Program-made: the position numbers and the translations under genes
The notes under the pieces: model-generated
What the model was told of the DNA's origin: nothing
Databases searched by the model: none
Seen by the model: only the letters and a program-made list of their open reading frames with translations
Shown: in pieces, positions 27,735 to 37,639 of the stretch
Numbering within the stretch: position 1 is the stretch's first letter
Layout of the letters: each line of letters starts with the position of its first letter
Source: Saprospiraceae bacterium
Lineage (GTDB): Bacteria; Bacteroidota; Bacteroidia; Chitinophagales; Saprospiraceae
Length of the DNA: 64,000 bases
Assembly: GCA_016718205.1 (NCBI GenBank)
Contig: JADKEB010000013.1
Span: 1 to 64,000 of the forward strand
Reading direction: 5' to 3'

Positions 27735-27930
27735 AAAGAACGCCAGCAGGTAATCGAGTAGACGGCCCCACCAGCCAAAGCTGATGGGGAGCACCCCTGC
27801 CTTGCCGACAGGCAGGTCTCATACCACCGTACGTATTCCATTTTTGCACTGAAATTGTTTAAACTGCCTGCAACCCCTGCCTGACTACGTAGGCAGGCAG
27901 GCTCATTCCCACGCAAATCGTGGCAAGCTC
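27735..27930 (-). mobile_element. Remnant of a reverse-oriented group II intron 3' end
   Basis: On the minus strand the sequence reads TACGTACGGTGGTATGAG (3' strand of a domain V type), then a GC-rich hairpin, then GGGGTGCTCCCC and CTACTCGAT|TACC, the usual intron 3' end (at 27753). On the plus strand, AAAGAAC at 27735-27741 followed by GCC could be the left core of an eleventh attC. Two palindromes (CCTGCC...GGCAGG types) are inserted. No RT gene is left. Confidence 0.45.
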
Positions 27931-27996
27931 TGAAGAGCTTGTCAAGCTATGCTTGAGACGTCCCACCCTTAAACTCCTAACTATTGGGATAATCCA

Positions 27997-28197
27997 CTAA
28001 ATTCTGAACTTAGAAATTATATAATTATATAATATAGTGCAATTTTGGGATACACCCAAAAAAACCAACTTTCCTTCCTTTCCGACTTTTTGAAAGAACG
28101 CATCAAGATTAAGTATTTCCTGAAATTTTACCTGACAGAAAGTGTTCAGATTTGATAACATCAGTGTAATAATCAGCACCCATTTAAAGTTTTTCAT
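27997..28197 (-). pseudogene. N-terminal fragment of an exported protein, possibly thioredoxin-like
   Basis: 66 codons: signal peptide MKNFKWVLIITLMLSNLNTFCQ, then VKFQEILNLDAFFQKVGKEGKLVFLGVSQNC. This resembles the first helix and strand of secreted thioredoxin-fold proteins (a phrase like KENKPVFL before the Cys motif). The frame then runs into unrelated AT-rich sequence and stops, so only the 5' end remains. The assignment rests on a weak pattern. Confidence 0.35.
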
Positions 28198-28246
28198 CTT
28201 TGTTTAAGTTTGTTTTTTTTAATTACAATTTTTTACTCTTGATCCA

Positions 28247-28471
28247 CTAATCGTGGTCGGTGTATCTTTCTCCCGCCCGGATAGATATAGGCAATTTATT
28301 TTCTTTTGTCGGTAGCGGGCAGGTAGCATAAAGTGTAAAAGCGCAGGGCGGATTGTAAGCTCTGTTAAAATCCATGATAACTTTGTTATTGGCATCAGGG
28401 CCTACAGCATCTAAAAATCTTCCGCCACCGTAATCTTCACCATTTAATGCCATCGATACCCTACGAAACAT
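28247..28471 (-). pseudogene. DUF1684-family C-terminal fragment
   Basis: Encodes YGGGRFLDA ... VIMDFNRAYNPPCAFTLYATCPLPTKENKLPISIRAGE, the conserved end of DUF1684 proteins (about 200-300 residues when complete). The block NPPCAFTxYATCPLPxxEN is diagnostic. No N-terminal two-thirds is found upstream in any frame, so this is a 5' truncated relic. It lies between the end of the cassette array and the AraC regulator. Confidence 0.75.
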
Positions 28472-28637
28472 CCCAATGATATCATATATTTAATAGAACA
28501 AAGCCAAAAAAATATTTACGGGTTTTGAGATTGTTATAGCAGATGGAAGACTGCTTTAAAAATGGATATTTTACGATCAACAATAAAAATTAAGAAGTAA
28601 AATATCAATTGCTGCAAAAGCGGGCAATGTCGCTCAA

Positions 28638-29615
28638 TTACATATGCAAAATTCTTGTCGAATAGTTAATGGGTTTAATAATGTCGTTTTTAACAGCATC
28701 TGCAGGTACAAATTGCCAGGGTGTCACCTGTTTGTCCCAAGTAAAATCCACGTTTTGAAAGTGCTTTTTTCTGAATTCTTTAGGTGTAATGTTCCTGTAT
28801 TTTTTAAAAAGACGGTTGAAGTTTGCCAGATTATTAAATCCTGACTTATAGCTTATTTCGCTTATGGTCATGTCAGATTCCAGTATAAATTTACAAGCCT
28901 TTCCTAACCTAAGATCTATAAGGAAATCACTAAAGCTCCTGAAAGATTGTTTCTGAAAAAAATGGCTGAAAGCTGTTTCACTCATTTGTAGCTGAGTGGC
29001 TACATCTCTCATTTTAAATTCAGGATCGGGATAACGTTGCATAATATAAGCATATGCAATCTGAATCCGATGATTATTTACTCTTGGGCTTGATGTTTCA
29101 AAATCAAGAAATGAAAGAAATCTTTTCTCAGATGCTTTCGAAAGTAAATCGAGCAATTTTAAGAAGGAGATTGTATTGTCAAAACCTTTATTTTCTGTCA
29201 TTTCAATCATGATTTTACTGGCTTTATCAAAGGTTTTTCCTGAAAAATGTATACCCCTGGAAGACTCATTTAAAAGATTACGAATACTAAAAAAACTATC
29301 TTTCATCAATAAAGAATTTGAAAAAAGTTTTACATCAAATTGTATAGTTATTACTCTGTAGGTTTTCTTATCTTTCAGAAGGCAATCATCTCCATACCAC
29401 TTGTGGTACACATACGGGCCAATAATAACTAAATCATTCTCGTCATAATTCTCAGTTGAATCCCCAACCACTCTTTTACCCGACATACCCATAACAAGGT
29501 TTATTTCTACTTCAGGATGGTTATGAATAGGGTAATCAAATCCATTATTAGATGAGTCCAGAACGACACAAATATCGTTGTCCTTCAATGGAGTGTTTTC
29601 AAGAAAAACGTTCAT
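28638..29615 (-). CDS. AraC-family transcriptional regulator
   Basis: 325 residues. An N-terminal cupin sensor (about 25-115: PIHNHPEVEINLVM ... DLVIIGPYVYHKWYG) precedes two HTH motifs at about 205-300 (MRDVATQLQMSETAFSHFFQKQ and MTISEISYKSGFNNLANFNRLFKKYRNITPKEFRK). This is the standard one-component AraC layout in which a sugar or sugar derivative is sensed by the cupin. It is transcribed divergently from the susC gene 214 bases away, which makes it the likely regulator of the following locus. Complete and undamaged. Confidence 0.9.
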   Translation of the reverse strand: MNVFLENTPLKDNDICVVLDSSNNGFDYPIHNHPEVEINLVMGMSGKRVVGDSTENYDENDLVIIGPYVYHKWYGDDCLLKDKKTYRVITIQFDVKLFSNSLLMKDSFFSIRNLLNESSRGIHFSGKTFDKASKIMIEMTENKGFDNTISFLKLLDLLSKASEKRFLSFLDFETSSPRVNNHRIQIAYAYIMQRYPDPEFKMRDVATQLQMSETAFSHFFQKQSFRSFSDFLIDLRLGKACKFILESDMTISEISYKSGFNNLANFNRLFKKYRNITPKEFRKKHFQNVDFTWDKQVTPWQFVPADAVKNDIIKPINYSTRILHM

Positions 29616-29790
29616 AATTTACATTTTTATGGCTTTATCAACCTGTTTTACTCAAATGGATAAAAATGAATATTTAAAAAAACAACAAAACAAAGGTCTT
29701 GTTAGCAGCGATGATTTTAAACACTATACATAATTCGTAAAAGTATTGATTTTTGTCATAAAAGTACCATTTTATAGAAGTTAATAAGTT

Positions 29791-29798
29791 TAATTTTG
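29791..29798 (+). promoter_or_regulatory. Possible -7 element upstream of susC
   Basis: TAATTTTG fits TAnnTTTG and lies 31 bases before the susC start. No TTG/TTTG at the expected 19-21-base distance is seen, which would fit an activator-dependent promoter (AraC divergent gene), but the call is weak. Confidence 0.3.
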
Positions 29799-29829
29799 TA
29801 GCATAAGAATAATAATTAAGACATACATA

Positions 29830-32800
29830 ATGATTAGCATTAATAATTTTACTTCAAGCGCTAAATGTAATACTATTAAATATTCACTTGTTTCTTTATT
29901 AATGGTGATATCAACAATGGTATCAGCTCAGTCAATCACTGTCAAAGGTTTTGTCAAAGAAATAGATGGCACACCAATGATCGGTGTGGAAGTATTGGAA
30001 AAAAGCACCACTAATGGTACTGTTACAGATGTAGATGGCAGTTATACTCTGAAAGTTAATTCCAGCAATTCCATATTGGTTTTCAATTATCTAGGATACA
30101 GAGTCATTGAGGTGCCGGTTGGTTCACAATTAATTATTGATGTTGTGATGGAAGAGGAGTCAAAAATTCTTGATGATATCATCGTCACCGGTTATCGTAA
30201 AGAAACCAGATCTGATGTGTCTACAGCGATATCATCTATCAAGTCAAAAGATGTAGAAAAACTCGTGGTTTCTGGTGTTGAGCAAGCGTTGCAAGGACAA
30301 GCTCCTGGTATTTCTGTGACACAGGTTACCGGTTCTCCCGGTGACGACATGGCTGTACGAATAAGAGGAGCTGGCACTCTCGGCAACAATAATCCGCTTT
30401 TTATCGTCGATGGGGTGCCTACTTCGGGCAATATAAATATGTTTTCAGTAAATGACATACAATCCATAGAAGTACTTAAAGACGGAGCGTCCGCAGCGAT
30501 ATTTGGATCCAGGGCATCAAACGGAGTTATACTCATCACAACCAAACGAGGTAAATCAGGAAAAACATCTTTCTCCTTTAATGTCTCTTCCGGCATACAA
30601 ACTCCTGTCAGACTCCCCAAATTATTGAACTCCAGAGATTATCTTATCATAAGAAATGAGGCCATAACAAACGCAAATAAACTTAGAAATCCTGCTAACC
30701 AGATTGCAACTTATAATCCGGCTATTGTAGATACATTACCGGATGTAAATTGGCTGGATCGTGTTTTTTCCAATGCTCCGATACGTCAATATGCGCTATC
30801 TGCCATGACTGGAACGGATAACAGCAATCTCTACGTTTCTGCTGATTATCAGGATCAGGATGGCATCTTCAGAGGCCAGAATTTTAAAAAATACCAAATA
30901 AGAATCAATGGTGAAACCGGAAATAAGTGGCTTAAATTAGGAAACAACCTTTCTTTTGGTCACACATCCAGAAAAGTGATCGGGTCTTCGGGTGATGGTT
31001 TCGGACCTGGAAATGAACTAAGTGCAATAAGATATGCACTGATAGCATCTCCGGTTTTTTCAGGCAAATATAAGGATGGTACTGATGTAAAAGTTACATC
31101 CGAACTGGGTGATCCTTTATTATATGGCGACGGTAATGCCAATCCTTTAGTGCTAATAGATCATACGGACTGGCATATAAACAGAAGCCGGATATTTGGA
31201 AATGTTTTTTTGGAGTTGAACCCTGCCGAAGGGCTGAAGATAAGGACAACTTTGGGAGGTGACTTTAGTTTTGAAAAAGATAAGTTATTTAAAGAATTTC
31301 TCTCAGATGCCATCTATAATCCTACTTCACTTAATGAAGGCAGAGTTTTTAACCAAACCCTGATCTGGAACTCAACGGCTACATATGATAAAAAGTTTGG
31401 TAAACATAAAACTTCAGCTTTAATAGGCACCGAAGCCATTCAGAATCATACTGATTATCTGGGAGCATCTGCTAATAATTTTAGAAGGACAGACCCTTTG
31501 TTCAGATACCTGAATGCATCAGTGGCTGATGATATCAAAAACCTGGGTGTTTCCGGTATAGCCACAGAATGGGGTTTGGTTTCATATTTCGGACTCGCAT
31601 CCTATAACTATGATAATAAATATCTCCTGAGTGTAGCCCTCCGGAAAGACGGATCATCCAGATTTGGGAAAGACAACAGATGGGGCGTATTTCCATCCGT
31701 TTCTGCAGGTTGGATTGTTTCAAATGAAGCATTTTTAAAAGAAAGTGACATCATTTCAGAGCTGAAAATAAGGGCCAGTTGGGGTAAACTCGGCAACCAG
31801 GAGATAGGTGTATATCCATACAGTTCACTTGTAAGTACAGGGGACCGGGTTTATACTTTTGGAGATAAAATAGTGACTGGCGCCTCCATCCTCGAGACGG
31901 GTAACAGCGGTATCAGATGGGAGTCAAGTACACAATCCAATCTGGGATTTGACCTTGGATTATGGGAAGACAAACTCACCATAGCAGCTGATTTTTTCAA
32001 AAAAGTATCAGACGATGTGCTTGTCAGAGTTCCTATACCACAATCCGGCGGTTCACAGAGACCACCTTTTGTGAATGCTGCATCCATAGAAAATAAAGGA
32101 GTTGAACTGGCGCTTTCTTACAGATCGGGCACAAAAGATTTCAGCTATAACATCACTCCCAATATATCCATCGTCAGAAATAATGTCGTCTCTATAGCCG
32201 GCAGTGAACCAATTCTCGGTGGATTTGGACTGTCTGACGGTCCGTTGACTAAAACGGAACAAGGAAGACCCATCGGTTCTTTTTTTCTATGGGATACGGA
32301 AGGAATATTTCAGACGCAGGAACAAATTGCGGCAAGCCCTTTTCAGTCAAAAGATACCCGACCCGGCGATATCAAATTCAGAGATATCAATAATGACAAG
32401 ATCATTGATGATAAAGATCGTTTTCATGCCGGAAACCCATTTCCCGATTTTACTTATGGCATGCAGTGTGGTGTCAACTGGAAAGATCTGGACTTTTCGG
32501 TATTGTTTCAGGGTGTACAGGGCAATGATGTGTATTTTCTTTATGGAAATTTTGCTTATGAAACACAATCCAGAGGCTTTAATTCTTACGAGGACATTCT
32601 TAACAGGTGGACTCCCGAAAATCCGAATACCAATATACCCAAAGTGAGTCTGGATGACAGGAACGGCAACAGACGCCCATCTACACGTTTTCTTTATGAC
32701 GGCTCTTACATGAGAATCAGAAATATTTCTCTGGGGTATAATCTTAAAAATCTAATGAAAGTGGATCAGATTAGTGCATGCAGGGTTTATTTTACGGTAC

Positions 32801-32967
32801 AGAATGCTTTCACGTTTACAAAATATCCCGGTTTGGACCCTGAGATTCAGGCTAATGCCAATGATACCCGGGGTCTGGGGCTATCATCGGATCTGGCTGT
32901 AGGTATCGACTGGGGCACAGTACCCGCTCCTCGCACCTATGTGGCAGGCATTAAAGTTGACTTTTAG
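29830..32967 (+). CDS. SusC/RagA-family TonB-linked outer-membrane protein
   Basis: 1045 residues. The order is: signal peptide (SLLMVISTMVSAQ, about 20-35), carboxypeptidase-D regulatory-like domain (TVKGFVKEIDGTPMIGVEVL...GTVTDVDGSYTL), the SusC plug (IIVTGYRKETRSDVSTAISSI ... LGNNNPLFIVDGVPTSGNINMFSVNDIQSIEVLKDGASAAIFGSRASNGVILITTKRG-type block), and a long beta-barrel ending in an aromatic-terminated strand (AGIKVDF). It imports oligosaccharides in complex with the SusD lipoprotein encoded 90 bases downstream, powered by TonB. No STN domain, so regulation is probably not via an ECF sigma factor but via the divergent AraC gene. Confidence 0.95.
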   Translation: MISINNFTSSAKCNTIKYSLVSLLMVISTMVSAQSITVKGFVKEIDGTPMIGVEVLEKSTTNGTVTDVDGSYTLKVNSSNSILVFNYLGYRVIEVPVGSQLIIDVVMEEESKILDDIIVTGYRKETRSDVSTAISSIKSKDVEKLVVSGVEQALQGQAPGISVTQVTGSPGDDMAVRIRGAGTLGNNNPLFIVDGVPTSGNINMFSVNDIQSIEVLKDGASAAIFGSRASNGVILITTKRGKSGKTSFSFNVSSGIQTPVRLPKLLNSRDYLIIRNEAITNANKLRNPANQIATYNPAIVDTLPDVNWLDRVFSNAPIRQYALSAMTGTDNSNLYVSADYQDQDGIFRGQNFKKYQIRINGETGNKWLKLGNNLSFGHTSRKVIGSSGDGFGPGNELSAIRYALIASPVFSGKYKDGTDVKVTSELGDPLLYGDGNANPLVLIDHTDWHINRSRIFGNVFLELNPAEGLKIRTTLGGDFSFEKDKLFKEFLSDAIYNPTSLNEGRVFNQTLIWNSTATYDKKFGKHKTSALIGTEAIQNHTDYLGASANNFRRTDPLFRYLNASVADDIKNLGVSGIATEWGLVSYFGLASYNYDNKYLLSVALRKDGSSRFGKDNRWGVFPSVSAGWIVSNEAFLKESDIISELKIRASWGKLGNQEIGVYPYSSLVSTGDRVYTFGDKIVTGASILETGNSGIRWESSTQSNLGFDLGLWEDKLTIAADFFKKVSDDVLVRVPIPQSGGSQRPPFVNAASIENKGVELALSYRSGTKDFSYNITPNISIVRNNVVSIAGSEPILGGFGLSDGPLTKTEQGRPIGSFFLWDTEGIFQTQEQIAASPFQSKDTRPGDIKFRDINNDKIIDDKDRFHAGNPFPDFTYGMQCGVNWKDLDFSVLFQGVQGNDVYFLYGNFAYETQSRGFNSYEDILNRWTPENPNTNIPKVSLDDRNGNRRPSTRFLYDGSYMRIRNISLGYNLKNLMKVDQISACRVYFTVQNAFTFTKYPGLDPEIQANANDTRGLGLSSDLAVGIDWGTVPAPRTYVAGIKVDF

Positions 32968-33058
32968 TAGTAGTTTGCTTTTGGACTTTGTCAAAGAGTC
33001 CGGATGGGTATAAGTTAAACTGCATTTTTAATATTTGACAATTTATATAATAGTTATT

Positions 33059-34489
33059 ATGAAAAGCACATTTAAAATATTACTTATTACAGGGCTCCTC
33101 CAATTGGTGGCTTGCGAAGGTATTCTAGATAAAGAGCCTATAGCTATACTGGACGCAGGCTCATTTTTTCAGACTGAAAATGATGCCATCCAGGCTATCA
33201 ATGCTGCATATAATCCATTACTTTTCAATAACGCAAATAACAATTTTTTATGGGCTTTTGCAGAAGTCACAGGCGATGCGGCTATTCCCGGTGGTGACGG
33301 ATCAAGGCCGGGTATTGTAGAAATGGAGACTTTTTCTTATACCCCCCGAACAGAAGAACTCAACAACTATTGGAAACTACAATATAAAGGTGTGACACAG
33401 TGTAATCTGGTGCTTGACAATATTTCTAAAGTGATTATGCCCGAAATTACTAAAAATCAGGTGACCGGAGAAGCACTTTTTTTGCGATCATATTACTATT
33501 TTTTACTTACTCAGGTTTTTGGCGATGTACCATTATATCTCAAAGTGACTCCTCCCGATCAGCTAAAAATAGCAAAAAGCTCTAAAGCTGATATTTACAA
33601 ACAAATCCTAAGCGACTGCGAAAAAGCTTCAAACCTTCTATCTGTTGTTCAAACCGGTGCCAATGCGGGTCGCGCTACAAAAGGGTCAGCTCTCGCACTG
33701 GCAGCCAAGACAAGTTTATATATGAAAGATTACAACAAAGTATTGGAGTATGCCTCAAAAATAAAAGCTTTAAATACCTACAAACTGGTAAAAGACTATA
33801 GAGATAATTTCATGAAACTTACACAAAACAATAGTGAATCTGTATGGGAGATCCAACATACTAATCTGGAACTGGGAGTCGGCAATTTTATCAATCAATG
33901 GTGGGCATCGATCAAATTTTTAGGATACGGGTTTGCTGAAGTGACTCCCGCATATGTCAATGTCTTTGAGCCCAATGATCCGAGGCTGAAGTTTACAGTT
34001 GCCATGAACAATGATCCATACTTTGGTTTGATCTATAAAAATTCTTTTTCTTCTACTACTTACAGCCCCAGAAAATTTTTACAACCTAATTCAGAACTGA
34101 CCCAAAAAGCAGATGGGGATATCAATTATCCTGCCATCAGATATGCAGAAGTATTACTTTGGGAGGCTGAGGCATTGATTGAATTGGGCAGAGTGCAGGA
34201 AGCATTGGCTCCGCTCGAAATAGTGAGAGCCAGAGCCAGGGCTCAATCAACCATTACTGGTGTTTTACCTGTCATTGTATCAACAGATCAGACCGCCGTC
34301 AGGCAGGCATTGAGACGGGAGCGACAGACAGAACTTGGATTTGAATTGCATCGTTTTTTTGATCTTGTAAGATGGGGCATTGCAGCTGAAACGTTAACCG
34401 GTTTTCAAAAGGGTAAACATGAAGTATTCCCGATACCACAAACGGAAATTGACCTGAATCCTTCACTGATGCAAAATCCCGGATATTGA
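33059..34489 (+). CDS. SusD/RagB-family glycan-binding lipoprotein
   Basis: 476 residues from MKSTFKILLITGLLQLVAC; an ATG 24 bases upstream adds residues before the signal and is less likely. Cys at the lipobox gives surface lipidation. The N-terminal SusD_2 pattern (FQTENDAIQAINAAYNPL) and C-terminal RagB pattern (YPAIRYAEVLLWEAEALIELGR..., LRRERQTELGFELHRFFDLVRWG, FPIPQTEIDLNP) are clear. It forms the lid over the SusC channel and binds the substrate glycan. Its stop (TGA) overlaps the ATG of the next gene by one base, so the genes are translationally coupled. Confidence 0.95.
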   Translation: MKSTFKILLITGLLQLVACEGILDKEPIAILDAGSFFQTENDAIQAINAAYNPLLFNNANNNFLWAFAEVTGDAAIPGGDGSRPGIVEMETFSYTPRTEELNNYWKLQYKGVTQCNLVLDNISKVIMPEITKNQVTGEALFLRSYYYFLLTQVFGDVPLYLKVTPPDQLKIAKSSKADIYKQILSDCEKASNLLSVVQTGANAGRATKGSALALAAKTSLYMKDYNKVLEYASKIKALNTYKLVKDYRDNFMKLTQNNSESVWEIQHTNLELGVGNFINQWWASIKFLGYGFAEVTPAYVNVFEPNDPRLKFTVAMNNDPYFGLIYKNSFSSTTYSPRKFLQPNSELTQKADGDINYPAIRYAEVLLWEAEALIELGRVQEALAPLEIVRARARAQSTITGVLPVIVSTDQTAVRQALRRERQTELGFELHRFFDLVRWGIAAETLTGFQKGKHEVFPIPQTEIDLNPSLMQNPGY

Positions 34490-37400
34490 TGAAAAAAGAA
34501 TATAAATATCTTTTGCTTATCGTGTTTTTGCTGCTGGCAAAATTTCTTGCAGCTCAACAGGGTCAGATATCGGTGCCGCGTATCGAAGCGATGCCTGATC
34601 AACCATCTCCTTATATGATGCGGGACTGGAAAACTGTTGCTATCCGCTTCGATTCGTTTGTATATGATAAAACTAAAAACGGTCAATTTCTGCCGTTGGT
34701 TTCGTATACTGCAAATGGTGTTAATTATCCCAGTCAGAAGCAAATCAGATTGCATACCTACGTAGGCACCAATTCAACACAAAACTCAGAAGGTATTAAT
34801 GTATTGCCATCGTTAGTGGGTGCATCTCTGGTAGGTCAGAATATCAGAAGTATTTATGGTATAGACAGATTGGCTATGGTGCAGGATTTTTTCAATAAAG
34901 CCAATGGAGAGAATATTTACCTGAATAATGCATCTGCCGGAAGTGGTGGTGACTGGTGGTATGATGTGATGCCCAATATTTATTTTTATCAGTTGTATGA
35001 CAAGTTTCCTGATTTTAATGCCGAAGCCACCTTTCAATTTAAGTCTGTAGCTGACAAATTTATGGAAGCAACCCGAAAAATGGGAGGTAAAGCAACGCCC
35101 TGGACACCGGCATTTATGAATTACAGAGCTTGGAATTTTAAAACTATGGAGGGTAATGCCAATGGGGTGAAAGAACCTGAAGCAGCCGGCACGTTTGGTT
35201 GGTTACTTTATCATGCATATAAAAAAACGAAAAACAAGGAATATCTTAAAGGTGCAGAATGGACTGTGGAATACCTGAATAATCTGGGATCTAACCCTTC
35301 CTATGAACTTCAGCTTCCTTATGGGGTATATACTGCTGCTAAAATGAATGCAGAGCTAGGCACTCAATATAATATTGAAAAAATGGTCAATTGGTGTTTT
35401 AACAGAGGGCCATTGCGTGGTTGGGGAACCATCATAGGCAAATGGGGCAATTATGATGTATCAGGTCTCGTAGGTGAAGCAAATGATGGAGGAAATGATT
35501 ATGCCTTTCTGATGAATGGAGTGCAGCAGGCTGCCGCTTTGGTCCCGATGGTTAGGTACGACAAAAGATTTGCCAAAGCTATCGCCAAATGGATGCTCAA
35601 TCTAAGCAACGCATCAAGATTGTTTTATCCCGGCTATCTGCCTCCCAATCAGCAGGATGGTGCCGGTTGGTCTCAGGTCAATGATATGGAAGGGCTCATA
35701 GCGCAGGAAGCCATGAAACAAAAATTTCAGAATATTTCTCCATACTCCACAGGAGATGCTTTGGGTGGAGGTTGGGCGGCAACCAATCTCGCGATTTATG
35801 GCAGTTCTTCAGTAGGTTATCTTGGAGCTATAGTCAGTACAACAAATGTTGATAAAATCTTACAATTTAACATGAATGCAACAGATTTTTACGCTGATGC
35901 TTCATACCCTTCCTATTTGTATTACAATCCTTTTGACTCTCCCAAAGCCGTTTTATTGGATGTGGGCAACGGACAGTCCGATGTATATGAAGCGCTTTCA
36001 GAAAAATTTATAGCAGAAAACAAAACAGGTCAAGTAAGTATTATCATACCGCCCAAAGAAGCAGTAATGGTAGTAACAACGCCATCTGGCGGAAAGATTA
36101 CCTATGACAAAAACAGGATGCTGGTTGATAATAAGATTGTTGATTACAGGCAAAGTAAAGTACCTTTTAGTATAGGACCAAGAATAAAAGCACTGGAATC
36201 TCAAAGTTATCGGGTAGAAAAAGGAAAAAGTAGTTCTGTTTTTTGTACTGCTGAAGACCCGGATTCTCCTTCACTGACATATAAATGGTCATCTGATCAG
36301 GGAAATATCATAGGTACAAATAATGAAGTATTATGGACGGCTCCCCAAACAATCGGAAAATCCGAAGTAAAGGTAGTAGTAAAAGATGCTGAAGGAAATG
36401 CAGACAGCTTAAATTTATCAATAGAGGTAGTTAATGTCATCAATAAAGCGCCAGTTATTGAAAATGTATATACCGCCAACTTATTCACCGGAATAAATGA
36501 AACCCTTACCATCTTATGTAATGCTAAGGATGATAACGGTGATAGTCTATCCTACTTCTGGAGTGCCAATAGCGGCAAAATTACTGGTTCAGGAAAAACC
36601 ATCAACTGGACAGCTCCTGACAAAGAAGGTATCTATACCATAAATGTTACTGTTGATGATGGAAAAGGAGAAGTTGCTAAAGCTTTAATTAACATACTGG
36701 TAAAAAATTTTAATGGTACCGGACAGTTAATAGCGTGGTACCCGTTTACAGGAAATGCCAATGATAAAAGCGGTAATGAAAATCATGGAGTTGCCAAAGG
36801 TGCCATTCTTACAGCTGATTTTGATGGCAAACCTCTTGATTCTTATTACTTTAATGGCGGAGCACAGCATATAGAAGTTCCTTTTAAACCAAAACTTAAT
36901 TTTGAAAACAGTATTACCCTTAGCCTTTGGTGTAAGCCTACTCTCACAGCTGATAAGGAAATATTTTTAGTATCACATGGCAGCTGGCAAAACAGATGGA
37001 AACTATCCATCACTCCAACTAAAAATATTAGATGGACGATTAATACTACAACCAGGATTGTGGACCTTGACAGTGATGTCATCCTTAAATCCGACAGTAT
37101 CTATCATATCGTCGTCGCCTATGATGGAGAGACTATGATGCTGTTTGTCAATGGAAAACTCAACACTTTCAAACTTCAGACCGGAAGTATCAGGACTTCG
37201 ATACTACCATTATTGATTGGTCAGATGTTACCTACTGATGCATCCTATAATTATAAAGGTATTCTGGACGAGATCAGAATTTATGATTATGCTATTCATC
37301 CTGAAGGTGTCACAAAATTGTATGGTCAGGGAATAGTTTCATCAGCCAAAACGGTAAATGCTGTTGGGTTAATTCAGATTTATCCAAATCCGGTACAACA

Positions 37401-37611
37401 ATTCCTAAATATAGAACTACAAGACAGATTGCATCAGGTAACAAAAATCAGTATCACAGATATCATGGGGAAAAATCATATTGGTATGGAAGTAAACGAA
37501 CATGCTATTTCACAAATAGATGTTGGGGCATTAAAAACAGGCAGTTATATTTTTCAGGCGATCAACAGATCGGGAGAGATCATTAAAAGTATTCAATTCA
37601 TTAAATTATAA
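34489..37611 (+). CDS. Secreted (alpha/alpha)-toroid-like protein with Ig/PKD-like, LamG and T9SS domains
   Basis: 1040 residues from ATG 34489, coupled to susD (TGATG). Signal peptide to about 23 (LLLIVFLLLAKFLAAQ). Residues 30-560 form an alpha-rich domain with repeated helical pairs (EAAGTFGWLLYHAYKKTKNKEYLKGAEWTVEYLNN) and conserved blocks GWGTIIGKWGNYDVSGLVG, DGGNDYAFLMN and MVRYDKRFAKAIAKWMLNLSNASRLFYPGY; these suggest an (alpha/alpha)-toroid enzyme. Two cadherin/PKD-like beta domains (570-745), a LamG domain (750-955) and a Por tail (IQIYPNPVQQFLNIE) follow. The toroid part is homologous to the lipoprotein at 45421. A polysaccharide-cleaving role is likely but no known family is recognised. 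Confidence 0.75.
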   Translation: MKKEYKYLLLIVFLLLAKFLAAQQGQISVPRIEAMPDQPSPYMMRDWKTVAIRFDSFVYDKTKNGQFLPLVSYTANGVNYPSQKQIRLHTYVGTNSTQNSEGINVLPSLVGASLVGQNIRSIYGIDRLAMVQDFFNKANGENIYLNNASAGSGGDWWYDVMPNIYFYQLYDKFPDFNAEATFQFKSVADKFMEATRKMGGKATPWTPAFMNYRAWNFKTMEGNANGVKEPEAAGTFGWLLYHAYKKTKNKEYLKGAEWTVEYLNNLGSNPSYELQLPYGVYTAAKMNAELGTQYNIEKMVNWCFNRGPLRGWGTIIGKWGNYDVSGLVGEANDGGNDYAFLMNGVQQAAALVPMVRYDKRFAKAIAKWMLNLSNASRLFYPGYLPPNQQDGAGWSQVNDMEGLIAQEAMKQKFQNISPYSTGDALGGGWAATNLAIYGSSSVGYLGAIVSTTNVDKILQFNMNATDFYADASYPSYLYYNPFDSPKAVLLDVGNGQSDVYEALSEKFIAENKTGQVSIIIPPKEAVMVVTTPSGGKITYDKNRMLVDNKIVDYRQSKVPFSIGPRIKALESQSYRVEKGKSSSVFCTAEDPDSPSLTYKWSSDQGNIIGTNNEVLWTAPQTIGKSEVKVVVKDAEGNADSLNLSIEVVNVINKAPVIENVYTANLFTGINETLTILCNAKDDNGDSLSYFWSANSGKITGSGKTINWTAPDKEGIYTINVTVDDGKGEVAKALINILVKNFNGTGQLIAWYPFTGNANDKSGNENHGVAKGAILTADFDGKPLDSYYFNGGAQHIEVPFKPKLNFENSITLSLWCKPTLTADKEIFLVSHGSWQNRWKLSITPTKNIRWTINTTTRIVDLDSDVILKSDSIYHIVVAYDGETMMLFVNGKLNTFKLQTGSIRTSILPLLIGQMLPTDASYNYKGILDEIRIYDYAIHPEGVTKLYGQGIVSSAKTVNAVGLIQIYPNPVQQFLNIELQDRLHQVTKISITDIMGKNHIGMEVNEHAISQIDVGALKTGSYIFQAINRSGEIIKSIQFIKL

Positions 37612-37639
37612 TTTTTATTCATCATTAAATCACGAAAAT

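Noticed and set aside
9200..27950. An integron integrase gene
   Set aside because: No tyrosine recombinase reading frame occurs anywhere in the window; the only DNA-mobility enzymes are transposases and intron reverse transcriptases.
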